Assembly (NCBI RefSeq): GCF_003032475.1
Contig: NZ_CP028369.1
Location: 9,548,001-9,612,000 of the forward strand
Reading direction: 5' to 3'
Source: Streptomyces sp. P3
Lineage (GTDB): Bacteria > Actinomycetota > Actinomycetes > Streptomycetales > Streptomycetaceae
Length of the DNA: 64,000 bases
Shown: piece after piece, positions 34,539 to 43,302 of the stretch
Layout of the letters: each line of letters opens with the position of its first letter
How positions within the stretch are numbered: the first letter of the stretch is position 1
Translations under genes and position numbers: made by a program
The notes under the pieces: model-generated
What the model saw: only the letters and a program-made list of their open reading frames with translations
Database searches by the model: none
What the model was told of the DNA's origin: nothing

Positions 34539-36344
34539 TCAGGAGCCGGGGGTGCGGGTGTCGGACCAGGCCGCCCACAGCGCCGCGTACGGCCCCCCGC
34601 CCGCGCGCAGTTCGTCGTGCGTGCCGGTCTCGACGACGCGTCCGCCGTCCATGACGACGACGCGGTCGGCACTCGCCGCCTGACTGAGACGGTGGGCGAC
34701 GATCAGCGCGGTCCGGCCGTCCACGGCGCGGGCGACGGCCTTCTCCAGGTCTCGGGCGCCGGCGCTGCCCGCCTCGGCCGTGGCCTCGTCCAGGATCACC
34801 AGCGGCGGGTCGGTGAGCATCAGCCGGGCCAGCGCCAGCGCCTGGGTCTGCGCGCCGCTGAGCCGGTGTCCGCCGTCGCCGACCACGGTGTGCAGGCCGT
34901 CGGGGAGTGCCTCGGCCCAGTCGAGGGCGTCGACGTGTGCGAGCGCGGCCCGCAGTTCGTCGTCGGTGGCGTCCGGCCGGGCCAGGCGCAGGTCGTCGGC
35001 GAGGGAGCCGGCGAAGACATGGGTCTCCTGGGTGAGCAGGGTGATCGTGCCCCCCGGGCCCGCCGGGCCCAGTTCGGCCGGCGGCACGCCGCCGACCAGC
35101 ACGGTGCCCTCGGTGGGCTGCTGGATGCCGGCGACGAGCCGGGCCAGTGTGGTCTTGCCGGCCCCGCTGGCCCCGACGAGCGCCACCCGCTCGCCCGGCC
35201 GGATCGTCAGGTCCACGCCGCTGAGCACGGGATGCCCGGGCCGGTAGGCGTGGCCGACCCCGCGCACGGTGACGTCCACGTCGCCGACGGACGCCGGGTG
35301 CCGCGGAGCCGAGGGCCGGGGCAGATCCGTGACGCCGACCAGCCGGGCCAGTCCGGCGGTCGCCGACTGGGCGTCGTCGAGGAGGACGAGGGCCGCGTTC
35401 ACGGGGCCGAAGAGGCTGTGGAAGTACAGGGCCGCCGCGGTCGCCGTACCGATGGACGCCGTCCCCCGGCCGACCAGCCAGCAGCCGGTGGTGAGGACCG
35501 CCGCCAGGCCGATGTACTCGGCGACGTGCAGGCGGCTGTAGAAGCCGAGCACCAGCCGGACGCCGCGCATCATCAACGCCACCAGCGCCGCCGACCGTTC
35601 GGCCACCCGCTCGGTGTGGGCGTGCTCCAGCCGGAACGCCCGCACGGTGGAGCCGCCCCCGACCGTGTCGAGGAGCTGTTGCTGCTGGGCGCTGCCGGCG
35701 ACGCGCTGCTCGGCGTAGAGCGGTACGGCCCGGGTGACGTACCAGCGTGCGGTGGCCGCCTGAACCGGCGTCGCCAGCAGCGCCGCCAGCAGGAACCGCC
35801 AGTCCAGCAGGGCCAGCGCGCCCAGGGTGAGGACGATGGTGAGCAGGGACCGGGCCAGTTCGGGCAGGGCGCTGCGCACGGCGTCGGCGATGAGCGACAC
35901 GTCGGCGGTGACCCGGGCGGTGAGATCGCCGGCACCGGCCTTCTCGACCCGGTCCAGGGGGAGGGCCAGGGCGCGTTCGACGAACTGCTCGCGCAGCCGG
36001 GCCAGCGTCGTCTCGCCGAGCCGGGAGATCAGCGACAGACCCAGCCCGGTGGTGAGGCCCTGCACGACGGCGACGGCGGCGAGCAGGGCCGCGGTGACCG
36101 TGACGGCGTTCGCGGAGCCGCGGTCGGCGGCGAGGTCGACGATCCGGCCCAGCAGCGGCTGCACGAGCAGTCCGACGGCGGTCGCGGCCGTCATCACGGT
36201 GAGCGCGGCCAGCGCCAGGCGACGCTGCGGCCGGACGAGTGCCACGACGGCCGCCCGCGTGCGGGCGGGCGAGGCGACGGGCAGGAGCGAGGGCGTGCCC
36301 GCCGCCGTCCCGGGCCGGTCGGCGGCCGGCGGGGAACAGGTCAT
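34539..36344 (-). CDS. ABC exporter half-transporter, catalytic subunit of a heterodimer
   Basis: A 601-residue protein: six-helix membrane domain (about 30-330) followed by an ATPase domain. Walker A is canonical (VGASGAGKTTLA), Walker B ends in LDEATAE with the catalytic Glu, and the switch His is present (IVAHRLSQ), but the signature is degenerate (LSGAQTQA instead of LSGGQ). ATG 36344 overlaps the stop codon of the upstream half-transporter (ATGA), so the two are made together. The long frame that continues upstream runs antisense-like through the neighbour and is not used. It probably exports the peptide siderophore or, like IrtAB, handles its ferric form. Confidence 0.92.
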   Translation of the reverse strand: MTCSPPAADRPGTAAGTPSLLPVASPARTRAAVVALVRPQRRLALAALTVMTAATAVGLLVQPLLGRIVDLAADRGSANAVTVTAALLAAVAVVQGLTTGLGLSLISRLGETTLARLREQFVERALALPLDRVEKAGAGDLTARVTADVSLIADAVRSALPELARSLLTIVLTLGALALLDWRFLLAALLATPVQAATARWYVTRAVPLYAEQRVAGSAQQQQLLDTVGGGSTVRAFRLEHAHTERVAERSAALVALMMRGVRLVLGFYSRLHVAEYIGLAAVLTTGCWLVGRGTASIGTATAAALYFHSLFGPVNAALVLLDDAQSATAGLARLVGVTDLPRPSAPRHPASVGDVDVTVRGVGHAYRPGHPVLSGVDLTIRPGERVALVGASGAGKTTLARLVAGIQQPTEGTVLVGGVPPAELGPAGPGGTITLLTQETHVFAGSLADDLRLARPDATDDELRAALAHVDALDWAEALPDGLHTVVGDGGHRLSGAQTQALALARLMLTDPPLVILDEATAEAGSAGARDLEKAVARAVDGRTALIVAHRLSQAASADRVVVMDGGRVVETGTHDELRAGGGPYAALWAAWSDTRTPGS

Positions 36345-38056
36345 GACAGGACCGCCGTCCGGTAGGGGGCGCAGGCGCTTACGAGTTGTTCGTGGCCGCC
36401 GTTCGCGGCGATCCGGCCGCCGTCGAGGAGGACGACCCGGTCGGTGACGGCGAGCAGGGCGGCGCTGTTGGTGACCAGCACGGTGGTGCGGCCCGCGCGG
36501 ATCTCCCTGATCCCCCCGGCGATGCGGACCTCCGTGACGGCGTCGACGGCCGTCGTGGGTTCGTGCAGGACGAGGACCGGCGCGTCGGCGGCGAGCGCCC
36601 GCGCCAGGGCCACCCGCTGGCGCTGGCCGCCCGACAGCGAGTGCCCGCGTGCCGTGACGGGGGTGTCGCAGCCGTCGGGCAGGGTGCGCACGACCTCGTC
36701 GGTGGCGGAGGCGGTGAGAACGGCGGCGACCGGGGCGCCGGGCGGCGCGACGGCGGTGACGTTCTCCAGCAGGGTGCCCTCGAACAGGTCCGCGTCGTGC
36801 TCGGCGACGAGGAGCGCGGCCCGCAGCTCCGTCAGGTCCATCGCGGTGAGATCCGTGCCGTCCAGTTCGACGGTCCCGGCCTCCGGGTCGCAGCGGCGCC
36901 CGAGGCAGCGCAGCAGTGCCGAGGTGTCGGCGGGGTCGGTGGTGACGACGCCGACCGTCTCGCCGGCGCGCACGTCGAGGTGCAGGTCCCGCAGGGGGCC
37001 GTGGGCCAGAGCGCGCACCCGCAGCGGCAGCCCGGGTCCGTCGCCCGCGCGCGGCACGGGAGCCCGGCACGGCGCCGGAGCGGGGGACACGGCACGCTTC
37101 GCTTCGAGGACGCCCGCGATCCGGCCGGCGGAGGCGCGGCCCTGGGCCAACTCGGCGTACACCCAGGAGAATTCGGAGAGCGGGCCGATGAGGAACAGGG
37201 CGAGCGCTACGGACGAGACGAGTTCGCCGACGCCGATGTCCCCGCGTGCCGCGAGCCGCCCTCCGACCAGCGCGACCAGTGCGAGGAACAGACCCGTCAG
37301 GACGGTCACCACCGCGTTCTGCCAGGCCTCGGCGCGGGCTGCGCGCAGGGTGGCGGTCAGGGACTCCCGGCTGATCCGCCGGTAGCGGGAGGCGGCCGTG
37401 CGCTCGGCGCCGATGCCTTTGAGGATCCGCAGCCCCGCCACCAGGTCCGCCGCCACTCCCGAGGCCCGCGCCGCCTTTTCCTGCTCGGTCTCGCTGCGCC
37501 GCTCCAGCGGCCTGCTCAGCAGGTGGGCGAGCCACAGGAGCAGCGGGGCGCCCGTCAGGACGAGGAGCCCGAGGGGGAGGGACACGCCGAGCAGGACGGC
37601 GGCGCCGACGGCCAGACCGGTCGCGGACGCGATGGCGACGATCAGGGCCATCATGACGGCGCCGACCCGTTTGGCGTCCTCCGTCGCGATGGTGGCCAGC
37701 TCACCCGGCAACCGGCCCTCCTCCGCGCCCCCTTCGGGGGCGAGGACACGGGCCACCAGTTCGGCCCTGAGCCGGTGGGCGGTGGTCAGGGAGGCGCGTT
37801 CACCGGCCCGTGCGCTGCCGCGGAAGCTGACGGAGAGTCCGACGTAGACCGCGGCCAGGATGCCCAGCCACAAAAGGAGACCGGGCACGTCTCCTTCCAC
37901 GACGCCCTCGTCGACGGCCAGTCCGATGAGCACCGGCACGAGGGCCTCACCCGTCTGGTGGCCCATGCCGAGGACGGCGCCCAGGGCGACGTCGCGGCGC
38001 TGTTCGCGCACGGCCCGGTGCAGGACTCTCCGGCCGGGCGGCTCCGGTTTCCTCAC
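36341..38056 (-). CDS. ABC exporter half-transporter with degenerate ATP site
   Basis: A 571-residue half-transporter: membrane domain (about 25-315) then ATPase domain. The Walker A position reads GVVTTDPADTSALL and has lost the Gly-Lys-Ser/Thr core. Walker B reads LVLHEPTT, with His for the usual Asp. The signature LSGGQRQRVALARA is perfect. Its intact signature can complete the functional ATP site of the partner (34539-36344), so the pair should have one active and one inactive site. GTG 38056 is preferred over the start at 38086 because GGAGG lies 6 bp before it. An iron box lies 52 bp upstream, making this the first gene of an iron-regulated operon. Confidence 0.9.
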   Translation of the reverse strand: MRKPEPPGRRVLHRAVREQRRDVALGAVLGMGHQTGEALVPVLIGLAVDEGVVEGDVPGLLLWLGILAAVYVGLSVSFRGSARAGERASLTTAHRLRAELVARVLAPEGGAEEGRLPGELATIATEDAKRVGAVMMALIVAIASATGLAVGAAVLLGVSLPLGLLVLTGAPLLLWLAHLLSRPLERRSETEQEKAARASGVAADLVAGLRILKGIGAERTAASRYRRISRESLTATLRAARAEAWQNAVVTVLTGLFLALVALVGGRLAARGDIGVGELVSSVALALFLIGPLSEFSWVYAELAQGRASAGRIAGVLEAKRAVSPAPAPCRAPVPRAGDGPGLPLRVRALAHGPLRDLHLDVRAGETVGVVTTDPADTSALLRCLGRRCDPEAGTVELDGTDLTAMDLTELRAALLVAEHDADLFEGTLLENVTAVAPPGAPVAAVLTASATDEVVRTLPDGCDTPVTARGHSLSGGQRQRVALARALAADAPVLVLHEPTTAVDAVTEVRIAGGIREIRAGRTTVLVTNSAALLAVTDRVVLLDGGRIAANGGHEQLVSACAPYRTAVLS

Positions 38057-38107
38057 GTTTCCCTCCGGACCGATGGCGCACGGCACTTGGCGACGTCCTC
38101 GATGAAC

Positions 38108-38126
38108 TTAGGTTAGCCTAACTTCA
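38108..38126. promoter_or_regulatory. Iron box upstream of the ABC-exporter/lipoprotein operon
   Basis: TTAGGTTAGCCTAACTTCA matches the 19-bp iron box at 17 positions, the best of the four in this locus. It lies 52 bp upstream of the GTG start at 38056. The rest of the 38057-38369 gap holds no gene that I can support. The sigma-factor promoter must lie in its right half, but I see no clear -35/-10 pair. Confidence 0.9.
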
Positions 38127-38369
38127 TTTGTCCATCGGTGCCAGCACTCCTCGCCGGTTCCCTCGCGCGTCCGTGGCGTTCAGGCGTCCGCGCAGGCGTG
38201 GTCCGCTCCCGGTCCGCCGCCGCGGTGTGACCGCCTCCATTGCGCCCGCACCGCCGCAGCGGCGACTCTCTCCTCGCACGTTTTTCCGAAGAACCGTTAT
38301 CCGGTGCTCCCGCGGTGATCCCCGAAGCGAGGGACAGCATCGTTCGGAGTCGAGGACAGGGAAGCAGCA

Positions 38370-40025
38370 ATGAGCGAACGGCACACGATCGACGCCACGG
38401 AGCTGGTGCGGGCCGCCCGGGCGGGCGACCAGGCGGCTCAGGACGCGCTCGTCGGCGCCTACCTCCCGCTGGTCTACAACATCGTGGGCCGGGCGTTGAA
38501 CGGTTCGGTGGACGTGGACGACGTCGTGCAGGACACCATGCTGCGCGCCCTCGACTCGCTTGGCGCGCTGCGGTCGCCCGAGAGCTTCCGCTCCTGGCTG
38601 GTGGCCATCGCGATGAACCAGGTCCGCGCGCACTTCAACCGCCTCCAGCCCGCTCAGGGCGGCATGGAGGAGGCCGACGAGGTGGCCGATCCGGGCGCCG
38701 ACTTCGTGGACCTGACCATCGTGCAGCTGCAGTTGTCCGGCCAGCGGCAGGAGACCGCGCGCGCCACGCGCTGGCTGGAGCCCGACGACCGCGGCCTGCT
38801 GTCCCTGTGGTGGCTGGAGTGCGCCGGCGAGCTGACCCGCGCCGAGATCGCCGACGCCCTTTCGCTGACACCGCCGCACACGGCCGTACGCGTGCAGCGG
38901 ATGAAGGCGCAGCTGGAGGCGGCGAGGGTGGTGGTGCGGGCGCTGGACGCGCAGCCGCCGTGCGCGGAACTGCGGGGCGCCCTCGCGGACTTCGACGGCC
39001 GGCCCTCGGCGTTGTGGCGCAAGCGCATAGCCCGCCACGCCCGCGGCTGCGCCAGGTGCTCGGGCCTGTGGAGCGGACTGCTGCCCGCGGAGGGACTGTT
39101 GGCCGGGCTGGCGCTGGTCGCCGTGTCGTCCGCGCTCCTGGTGAGGACCCCCGGCGCCGCCGACACCGTCGCGCTGGCCGCCTCGGCCGCCCCGGCGTCC
39201 GCGGACGGGGATCCCTCCGTGATCGTGCGGAAGTCCCGTCGTGCCTCCGGGGACCGAACGGTCTCCCGCAGCGCGGCGCGCCGCCGACGGCGCACGCGGC
39301 GGCGGGCGGTCGGCACGGCGGTGGTGGCCGCGTGCGTGGCGGGCGGCGGGCTCTACTACTTCGGGACGCAGCCGGGGACGGGGTCCCGGGAGAGCACCGC
39401 GGTGCAGCCCGCGGACGACGCACTGATCTCCGACCGGCCCTCCCCGGACGCCGGCCGCACGAGTGCGTCGCCCTCGCCGTCCGCGTCGGTCTCCGCCTCG
39501 CCGTCGGCCTCGAAGTCACCGGCCGCGAGCGCCTCGCCGAGCGCCCGCCCCTCCCGCAGCGCCCCGGTGAAGGCGCCGGCGAAGCCGGCCGCCGGCGCGG
39601 GGCGGTCCGCCTCGAAGACGCCGTTCACGCAGTCGGGCCCGTCCGACCGTGAGAGTCAGGTGATCGCCCTGGTCAACAAGGAACGGGCGGCCGCGGGTTG
39701 CGGTCCCCTCACGGGAGACGCGCTGCTGCGCAAGTCCGCCCAGGGACACTCGGACGACATGGCCGCGCGCGACTTCTTCGACCACACCAACCCCGACGGC
39801 GCCGACCCCGGCCGGCGCATCACCGCCGCCGGCTACCGCTGGTCCACGTACGGCGAGAACATAGCCAAGGGGCAGCAGACGGCGCAGTCGGTGATGACGT
39901 CCTGGATGAACAGTCCCGGCCACCGTGCCAACATCCTCAACTGCGACTTCAAGAACATCGGCGTGGGCATCCACGACGGAGCCGGCGGCCCGTGGTGGAC
40001 GCAGAACTTCGGCGCCAAGCTGTGA
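38370..40025 (+). CDS. ECF sigma factor fused to ZAS-like zinc finger, membrane segment and CAP/SCP domain
   Basis: A 551-residue mosaic protein. Residues 15-92 are sigma region 2 (DVVQDTMLRALDSL) and 135-192 are region 4 (helix-turn-helix ELTRAEIADALSLT). At 223-230 HARGCARC fits the Hx3Cx2C zinc motif of ZAS anti-sigma domains. Hydrophobic stretches lie at about 237-258 and 313-332, the second after a run of Arg (305-312). A Ser/Pro/Ala linker covers 357-425. Residues 426-551 form a CAP/SCP (YkwD-like) domain with HSDDMAARDFFDHTNPDG, GENIAKG, SPGHRANIL and Cys444/Cys525. I infer a membrane-tethered sigma factor with a built-in inhibitor and an outside sensor. Start ATG 38370 has an AGGGAAG site. 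Confidence 0.9.
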   Translation: MSERHTIDATELVRAARAGDQAAQDALVGAYLPLVYNIVGRALNGSVDVDDVVQDTMLRALDSLGALRSPESFRSWLVAIAMNQVRAHFNRLQPAQGGMEEADEVADPGADFVDLTIVQLQLSGQRQETARATRWLEPDDRGLLSLWWLECAGELTRAEIADALSLTPPHTAVRVQRMKAQLEAARVVVRALDAQPPCAELRGALADFDGRPSALWRKRIARHARGCARCSGLWSGLLPAEGLLAGLALVAVSSALLVRTPGAADTVALAASAAPASADGDPSVIVRKSRRASGDRTVSRSAARRRRRTRRRAVGTAVVAACVAGGGLYYFGTQPGTGSRESTAVQPADDALISDRPSPDAGRTSASPSPSASVSASPSASKSPAASASPSARPSRSAPVKAPAKPAAGAGRSASKTPFTQSGPSDRESQVIALVNKERAAAGCGPLTGDALLRKSAQGHSDDMAARDFFDHTNPDGADPGRRITAAGYRWSTYGENIAKGQQTAQSVMTSWMNSPGHRANILNCDFKNIGVGIHDGAGGPWWTQNFGAKL

Positions 40026-40054
40026 CCGGGTGACCGGGTGACCGGGTGACCCGG
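40022..40054. repeat. 8-bp tandem repeat (GTGACCGG) after the sigma-factor gene
   Basis: GTGACCGG is repeated three times (40022-40045) and a fourth unit reads GTGACCCGG (40046-40054). The first copy contains the stop codon of the sigma-CAP gene. The array fills the start of the 60-bp gap to the convergent pectate lyase gene. Its CCGGGTGAC core resembles the complement of the 13-bp repeat at 10517. Confidence 0.65.
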
Positions 40055-40085
40055 ATACCGGGTCCGGCGGGCCGTGACCGCGTGC

Positions 40086-40934
40086 TCACCGGAAGGTGAC
40101 GTCGGACTCCTCGAAGAGACAGTTCACTTGGTCGGGTCCGGCGTCCGCCTTCGCCGGGTCGCCGCCGGTGACCCCCTCGAACTTCTGGCAGGGCACGATG
40201 TCCCGGCCCGGGTCGCCGACCACGGTGACGCCGCTCAGCCGGGCGGTGTCACCGAAGTTGCCGTTGACGCCGACCAGTTCGCGGCCGGGAGCGGTGGCCG
40301 TGACGTTCTCCAGCACCACGTCCCGCCGGAACTGCTCACCGCAGTCGCCGCAGGAGCGCACCAGTTCCCCGAAGCCGGCCACGGCGAAGTCGCGGACGGT
40401 CAACGTGCCCGCCCCGTCGAACCGGAACACCGTGCCCGCCGCGTCGGCGGCGCCGCCGCCGCTGACGGTGTACACGGCGTCCGCGGACCTGCCGAGGAAG
40501 GCGGCCGCGTGCTCGCCGACGTCCTCCCAGTACACGTTCTCCAGGGTGCAACTGCCCAGGCAGCGCACGCCGGCGGCGGCGGGAGCGCCCAGGACGACGT
40601 TCTTCAGGACGGCGCCGTCCGCCAGCTCGAACAGCGGTGTACGGCCTGCCTGCCGACCGTCACCGCCCAGGGCCCCCGCTCCGGTGAACCGGGTCCGCGC
40701 GCCGTCGAGGACGCCGGTGACCCGCCGGGTCGCGGTCAGCCGCACCTCACTCGCGGTCCGGGGTACGGCGAGGGCGCGGGCTCCGGCCGGTGCGGCGGCC
40801 GCCCCGGATTCCCCGCTCGCGAGGGCCGCCTGCGCCGCCAGGGTGACCGCGAGGACGCCGGCCGCGGCGGCGGCGATCAGCGGGGTCCGGTTCTGACGCC
40901 TGCGGTGACCGGAGTGGGGGGAATGAGCTGTCAC
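40086..40934 (-). CDS. Secreted pectate lyase, polysaccharide lyase family 3
   Basis: A 282-residue exported protein. An Arg-rich start and a hydrophobic stretch (LIAAAAAGVLAVTLAAQAALA) form a signal peptide. The rest matches the family-3 parallel beta-helix plan in LFELADGAVLKNVVLGAPAA, GVRCLGSCTLENVYWEDVGE, then RSCGDCGEQFRRDV and GVNGNFGD, including the Cys-rich repeats typical of PL3. These enzymes cut de-esterified pectin by beta-elimination with calcium. GTG 40934 is used with AAAGG somewhat far upstream; ATG 40973 is an alternative. It is convergent with the sigma-CAP gene and divergent from the GlxA-like regulator. Confidence 0.88.
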   Translation of the reverse strand: MTAHSPHSGHRRRQNRTPLIAAAAAGVLAVTLAAQAALASGESGAAAAPAGARALAVPRTASEVRLTATRRVTGVLDGARTRFTGAGALGGDGRQAGRTPLFELADGAVLKNVVLGAPAAAGVRCLGSCTLENVYWEDVGEHAAAFLGRSADAVYTVSGGGAADAAGTVFRFDGAGTLTVRDFAVAGFGELVRSCGDCGEQFRRDVVLENVTATAPGRELVGVNGNFGDTARLSGVTVVGDPGRDIVPCQKFEGVTGGDPAKADAGPDQVNCLFEESDVTFR

Positions 40935-41092
40935 GTGAGCACCGCGCCTTTCCACGAACCGTCGCAGAGCCATACGCGCACGGCCGCGGGCGTGTTCACC
41001 GCCCGGCCCGCCGCGGTGCTCCCTCCCCATGACGCCTTCGACGCCTCGCCGCGGCGGACGCGCTCCGGTGCTCGCCCCGTACCCTGTGGCGA

Positions 41093-42049
41093 ATGTCGTC
41101 CTCCCGCCTCCGGCGCGTCGCCGTCCTCGTGCTCGACGGAGCGAAGCCCCTCGACGTCGGCATCCCGGCGCAGGTGTTCACGACCCGCGCGAGCATGCCG
41201 TACGAGGTCCGGGTCTGCGGTGCGGCGCCCGGACCGGTGAGCGGCGGCGACGGACTGTCCTACCACGTCGCCCACGGGCTGGAGGCGCTCGAGTGGGCCG
41301 ACGTCGTCTTCATCCCCGGTTACCGGTTCCCCGACCGCGACGACCCGCCGCAGGCCGTCGTCGCCGCGCTGATCGCCGCCCACGCCCGGGGCGCCCGGCT
41401 CGCCGCCATCTCGACCGGCGCCTTCGCGCTCGCCGCCACCGGGCTGCTCGACGGCCGGCGCGCCACGACGCACTGGCACTACGCGCGGGCGCTCGCGGCG
41501 AGGCATCCGCACGTCCGGGTCGACGAGAACGTCCTCTTCGTCGACGAGGGCAGTGTGCTCACCTCGGCCGGCGCCGCCTCCGGCATCGACCTCTGTCTGC
41601 ACGTCCTGCGCCGCGACCTCGGGGTGGCGGCCTCCAACCACGCGGCCCGGCGGCTGGTCGCGGCCCCCTACCGCAGCGGCGGACAGGCGCAGTACGTGCC
41701 CCGCAGCGTGCCGGAGCCGCTGGGCGAGCGGTTCGCCGCCACCCGCGAGTGGGCCCTGCACCGGCTCGACGAGCCCCTGACCCTCGAGGCGATGGCCCGC
41801 CACGCGGCGGTCTCCGAGCGCACCTTCTCGCGGCGCTTCGTCGAGGACACCGGGTACACGCCGATGCAGTGGATCATGCGTGCCCGTATCGACGCGGCCC
41901 GTGAGCTGCTCGAGCGCTCCGAGCGCGGGGTCGAGCAGATCGCGAACGACGTCGGGCTCGGCACGGGCGCGAATCTGCGGACGCACTTCCAGCAGATCCT
42001 CGGCACCACGCCGAGCGAATACCGGCGCACCTTCACCCGGGGCGAGTAG
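41093..42049 (+). CDS. GlxA-like transcriptional regulator: DJ-1/PfpI domain plus AraC HTH
   Basis: A 318-residue regulator. The first 180 residues form a DJ-1/PfpI-type domain (VAVLVLDGAKPLDVGIPAQV; DVVFIPGYR). At the nucleophile elbow it has Ser in place of the usual Cys (AAISTGAFALAATG), so it is unlikely to be enzymatic. The last 100 residues carry two AraC helix-turn-helix units (LEAMARHAAVSERTFSRRF and GVEQIANDVGLGTGANLRTHF) and end in the family motif PSEYRR. ATG 41093 has only a weak ribosome site. The target is unknown; the divergent pectate lyase gene is one candidate. Confidence 0.92.
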   Translation: MSSSRLRRVAVLVLDGAKPLDVGIPAQVFTTRASMPYEVRVCGAAPGPVSGGDGLSYHVAHGLEALEWADVVFIPGYRFPDRDDPPQAVVAALIAAHARGARLAAISTGAFALAATGLLDGRRATTHWHYARALAARHPHVRVDENVLFVDEGSVLTSAGAASGIDLCLHVLRRDLGVAASNHAARRLVAAPYRSGGQAQYVPRSVPEPLGERFAATREWALHRLDEPLTLEAMARHAAVSERTFSRRFVEDTGYTPMQWIMRARIDAARELLERSERGVEQIANDVGLGTGANLRTHFQQILGTTPSEYRRTFTRGE

Positions 42050-42185
42050 CCGTACTCCCGGGCGAGCGGCGGCGAGCCGAGCCGCCGACGCGGTTGGCGG
42101 GATCCTTTCGAACCGTGGCGCTCACGCCGTGGCCGACGCCACCCGTACCGCGCGAGGCTGGTGGCGAACCGAAGGGACACCACTC

Positions 42186-43184
42186 ATGACTCGCATCGCC
42201 GTCAACGGATTCGGCCGCATCGGACGCAACGTGCTGCGTGCGCTCCTCGAACGCGACAGCGACCTCGAGATCGTCGCCGTCAACGACCTCACCGAGCCCA
42301 CCGCCCTCGCGCGGCTGCTGGCCTTCGACTCCACGTCCGGCAGGCTCGGCCGGCCGGTCACCGTCGAGGACGGCGCCCTCGTCGTCGACGGCCGCCGTAT
42401 CAAGGTGCTCGCCGAGCGCGAGCCGGCCCAGCTGCCGTGGGCCGACCTCGACGTCGACATCGTGCTGGAGGCGACCGGCCGTTTCACCTCCGCGAAGGCC
42501 GCCCGCGCCCACCTCGACGCGGGCGCGCGCAAGGTGCTCGTCAGCGCGCCCTCGGACGGCGCCGACGTCACCCTCGCCTACGGCGTCAACACCGACGCCT
42601 ACGACCCCGAGCTCCACACGATCGTCTCGAACGCGTCCTGCACCACCAACGCGCTCGCCCCGCTGGCCGCCGTCCTCGACGGTCTCGCCGGCATCGAGCA
42701 CGGTTTCATGACGACCGTGCACGCCTACACGCAGGAGCAGAACCTCCAGGACGGCCCGCACCGCGACCCGCGCCGCGCGCGTGCCGCCGGCGTCAACATC
42801 GTCCCGACCACGACGGGCGCCGCCAAGGCGATCGGGCTCGTGCTGCCGAACCTCGACGGCAAGCTGTCCGGCGACTCGATCCGGGTGCCGGTCCCCGTGG
42901 GGTCGATCGTCGAACTGAACACGACCGTCGCCCGCGAGGTGACGCGCGACGAGGTGCTGGCGGCCTACCGCACCGCGGCCGAGGGGCCGCTGGCCGGCGT
43001 CCTCGAGTACTCGGAGGACGCGCTGGTGTCGTCCGACATCACCGGCAACCCGGCGTCGTCGATCTTCGACTCGGCCCTCACCCGCGTCGACGGCCGCCAC
43101 GTCAAGGTGGTCGCCTGGTACGACAACGAGTGGGGGTTCTCGAACCGAGTGATCGACACCCTCGAACTGCTCGCCGCCCGCTGA
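42186..43184 (+). CDS. gap: Glyceraldehyde-3-phosphate dehydrogenase, type I
   Basis: A 332-residue glycolytic enzyme that oxidises glyceraldehyde-3-phosphate to 1,3-bisphosphoglycerate with NAD. The N-terminal nucleotide site is VNGFGRIGRN, the active site SNASCTTNALAPL with Cys152, the partner His lies in TTVHAYTQEQ (about 179), and the end is AWYDNEWGFSNRV. ATG 42186 is chosen with a GAAGGGA site; the longer frame from 41880 overlaps the GlxA-like gene. No pgk or tpi gene follows, so this is a stand-alone copy and perhaps a second, condition-specific GAPDH. Confidence 0.97.
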   Translation: MTRIAVNGFGRIGRNVLRALLERDSDLEIVAVNDLTEPTALARLLAFDSTSGRLGRPVTVEDGALVVDGRRIKVLAEREPAQLPWADLDVDIVLEATGRFTSAKAARAHLDAGARKVLVSAPSDGADVTLAYGVNTDAYDPELHTIVSNASCTTNALAPLAAVLDGLAGIEHGFMTTVHAYTQEQNLQDGPHRDPRRARAAGVNIVPTTTGAAKAIGLVLPNLDGKLSGDSIRVPVPVGSIVELNTTVAREVTRDEVLAAYRTAAEGPLAGVLEYSEDALVSSDITGNPASSIFDSALTRVDGRHVKVVAWYDNEWGFSNRVIDTLELLAAR

Positions 43185-43215
43185 CCCGCGACGGCCGGAC
43201 CGAGCGCTGATCGGC

Positions 43216-43256
43216 GCGCCCGCCGGGGGCGCCGGTCCCGGACCGGGTGCCGGTCC
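43216..43256. terminator. Double hairpin between convergent gap and AraC genes
   Basis: Two small perfect stems lie side by side: GCGCCC/GGGCGC (43216-43232) and GGACCGG/CCGGTCC with a 3-nt loop (43240-43256). They sit between the stop codons of two convergent genes and are a reasonable shared terminator. Confidence 0.5.
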
Positions 43257-43302
43257 GCCTGCCAGGCCCGCCGTACGACGACCCGGGTCGGTCCGGCCCG
43301 GG

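Noticed and set aside
34359..38116. Plus-strand frames of 668 and 576 residues opposite the ABC exporter genes
   Set aside because: No motifs; the minus strand shows Walker and signature motifs and membrane helices in order.
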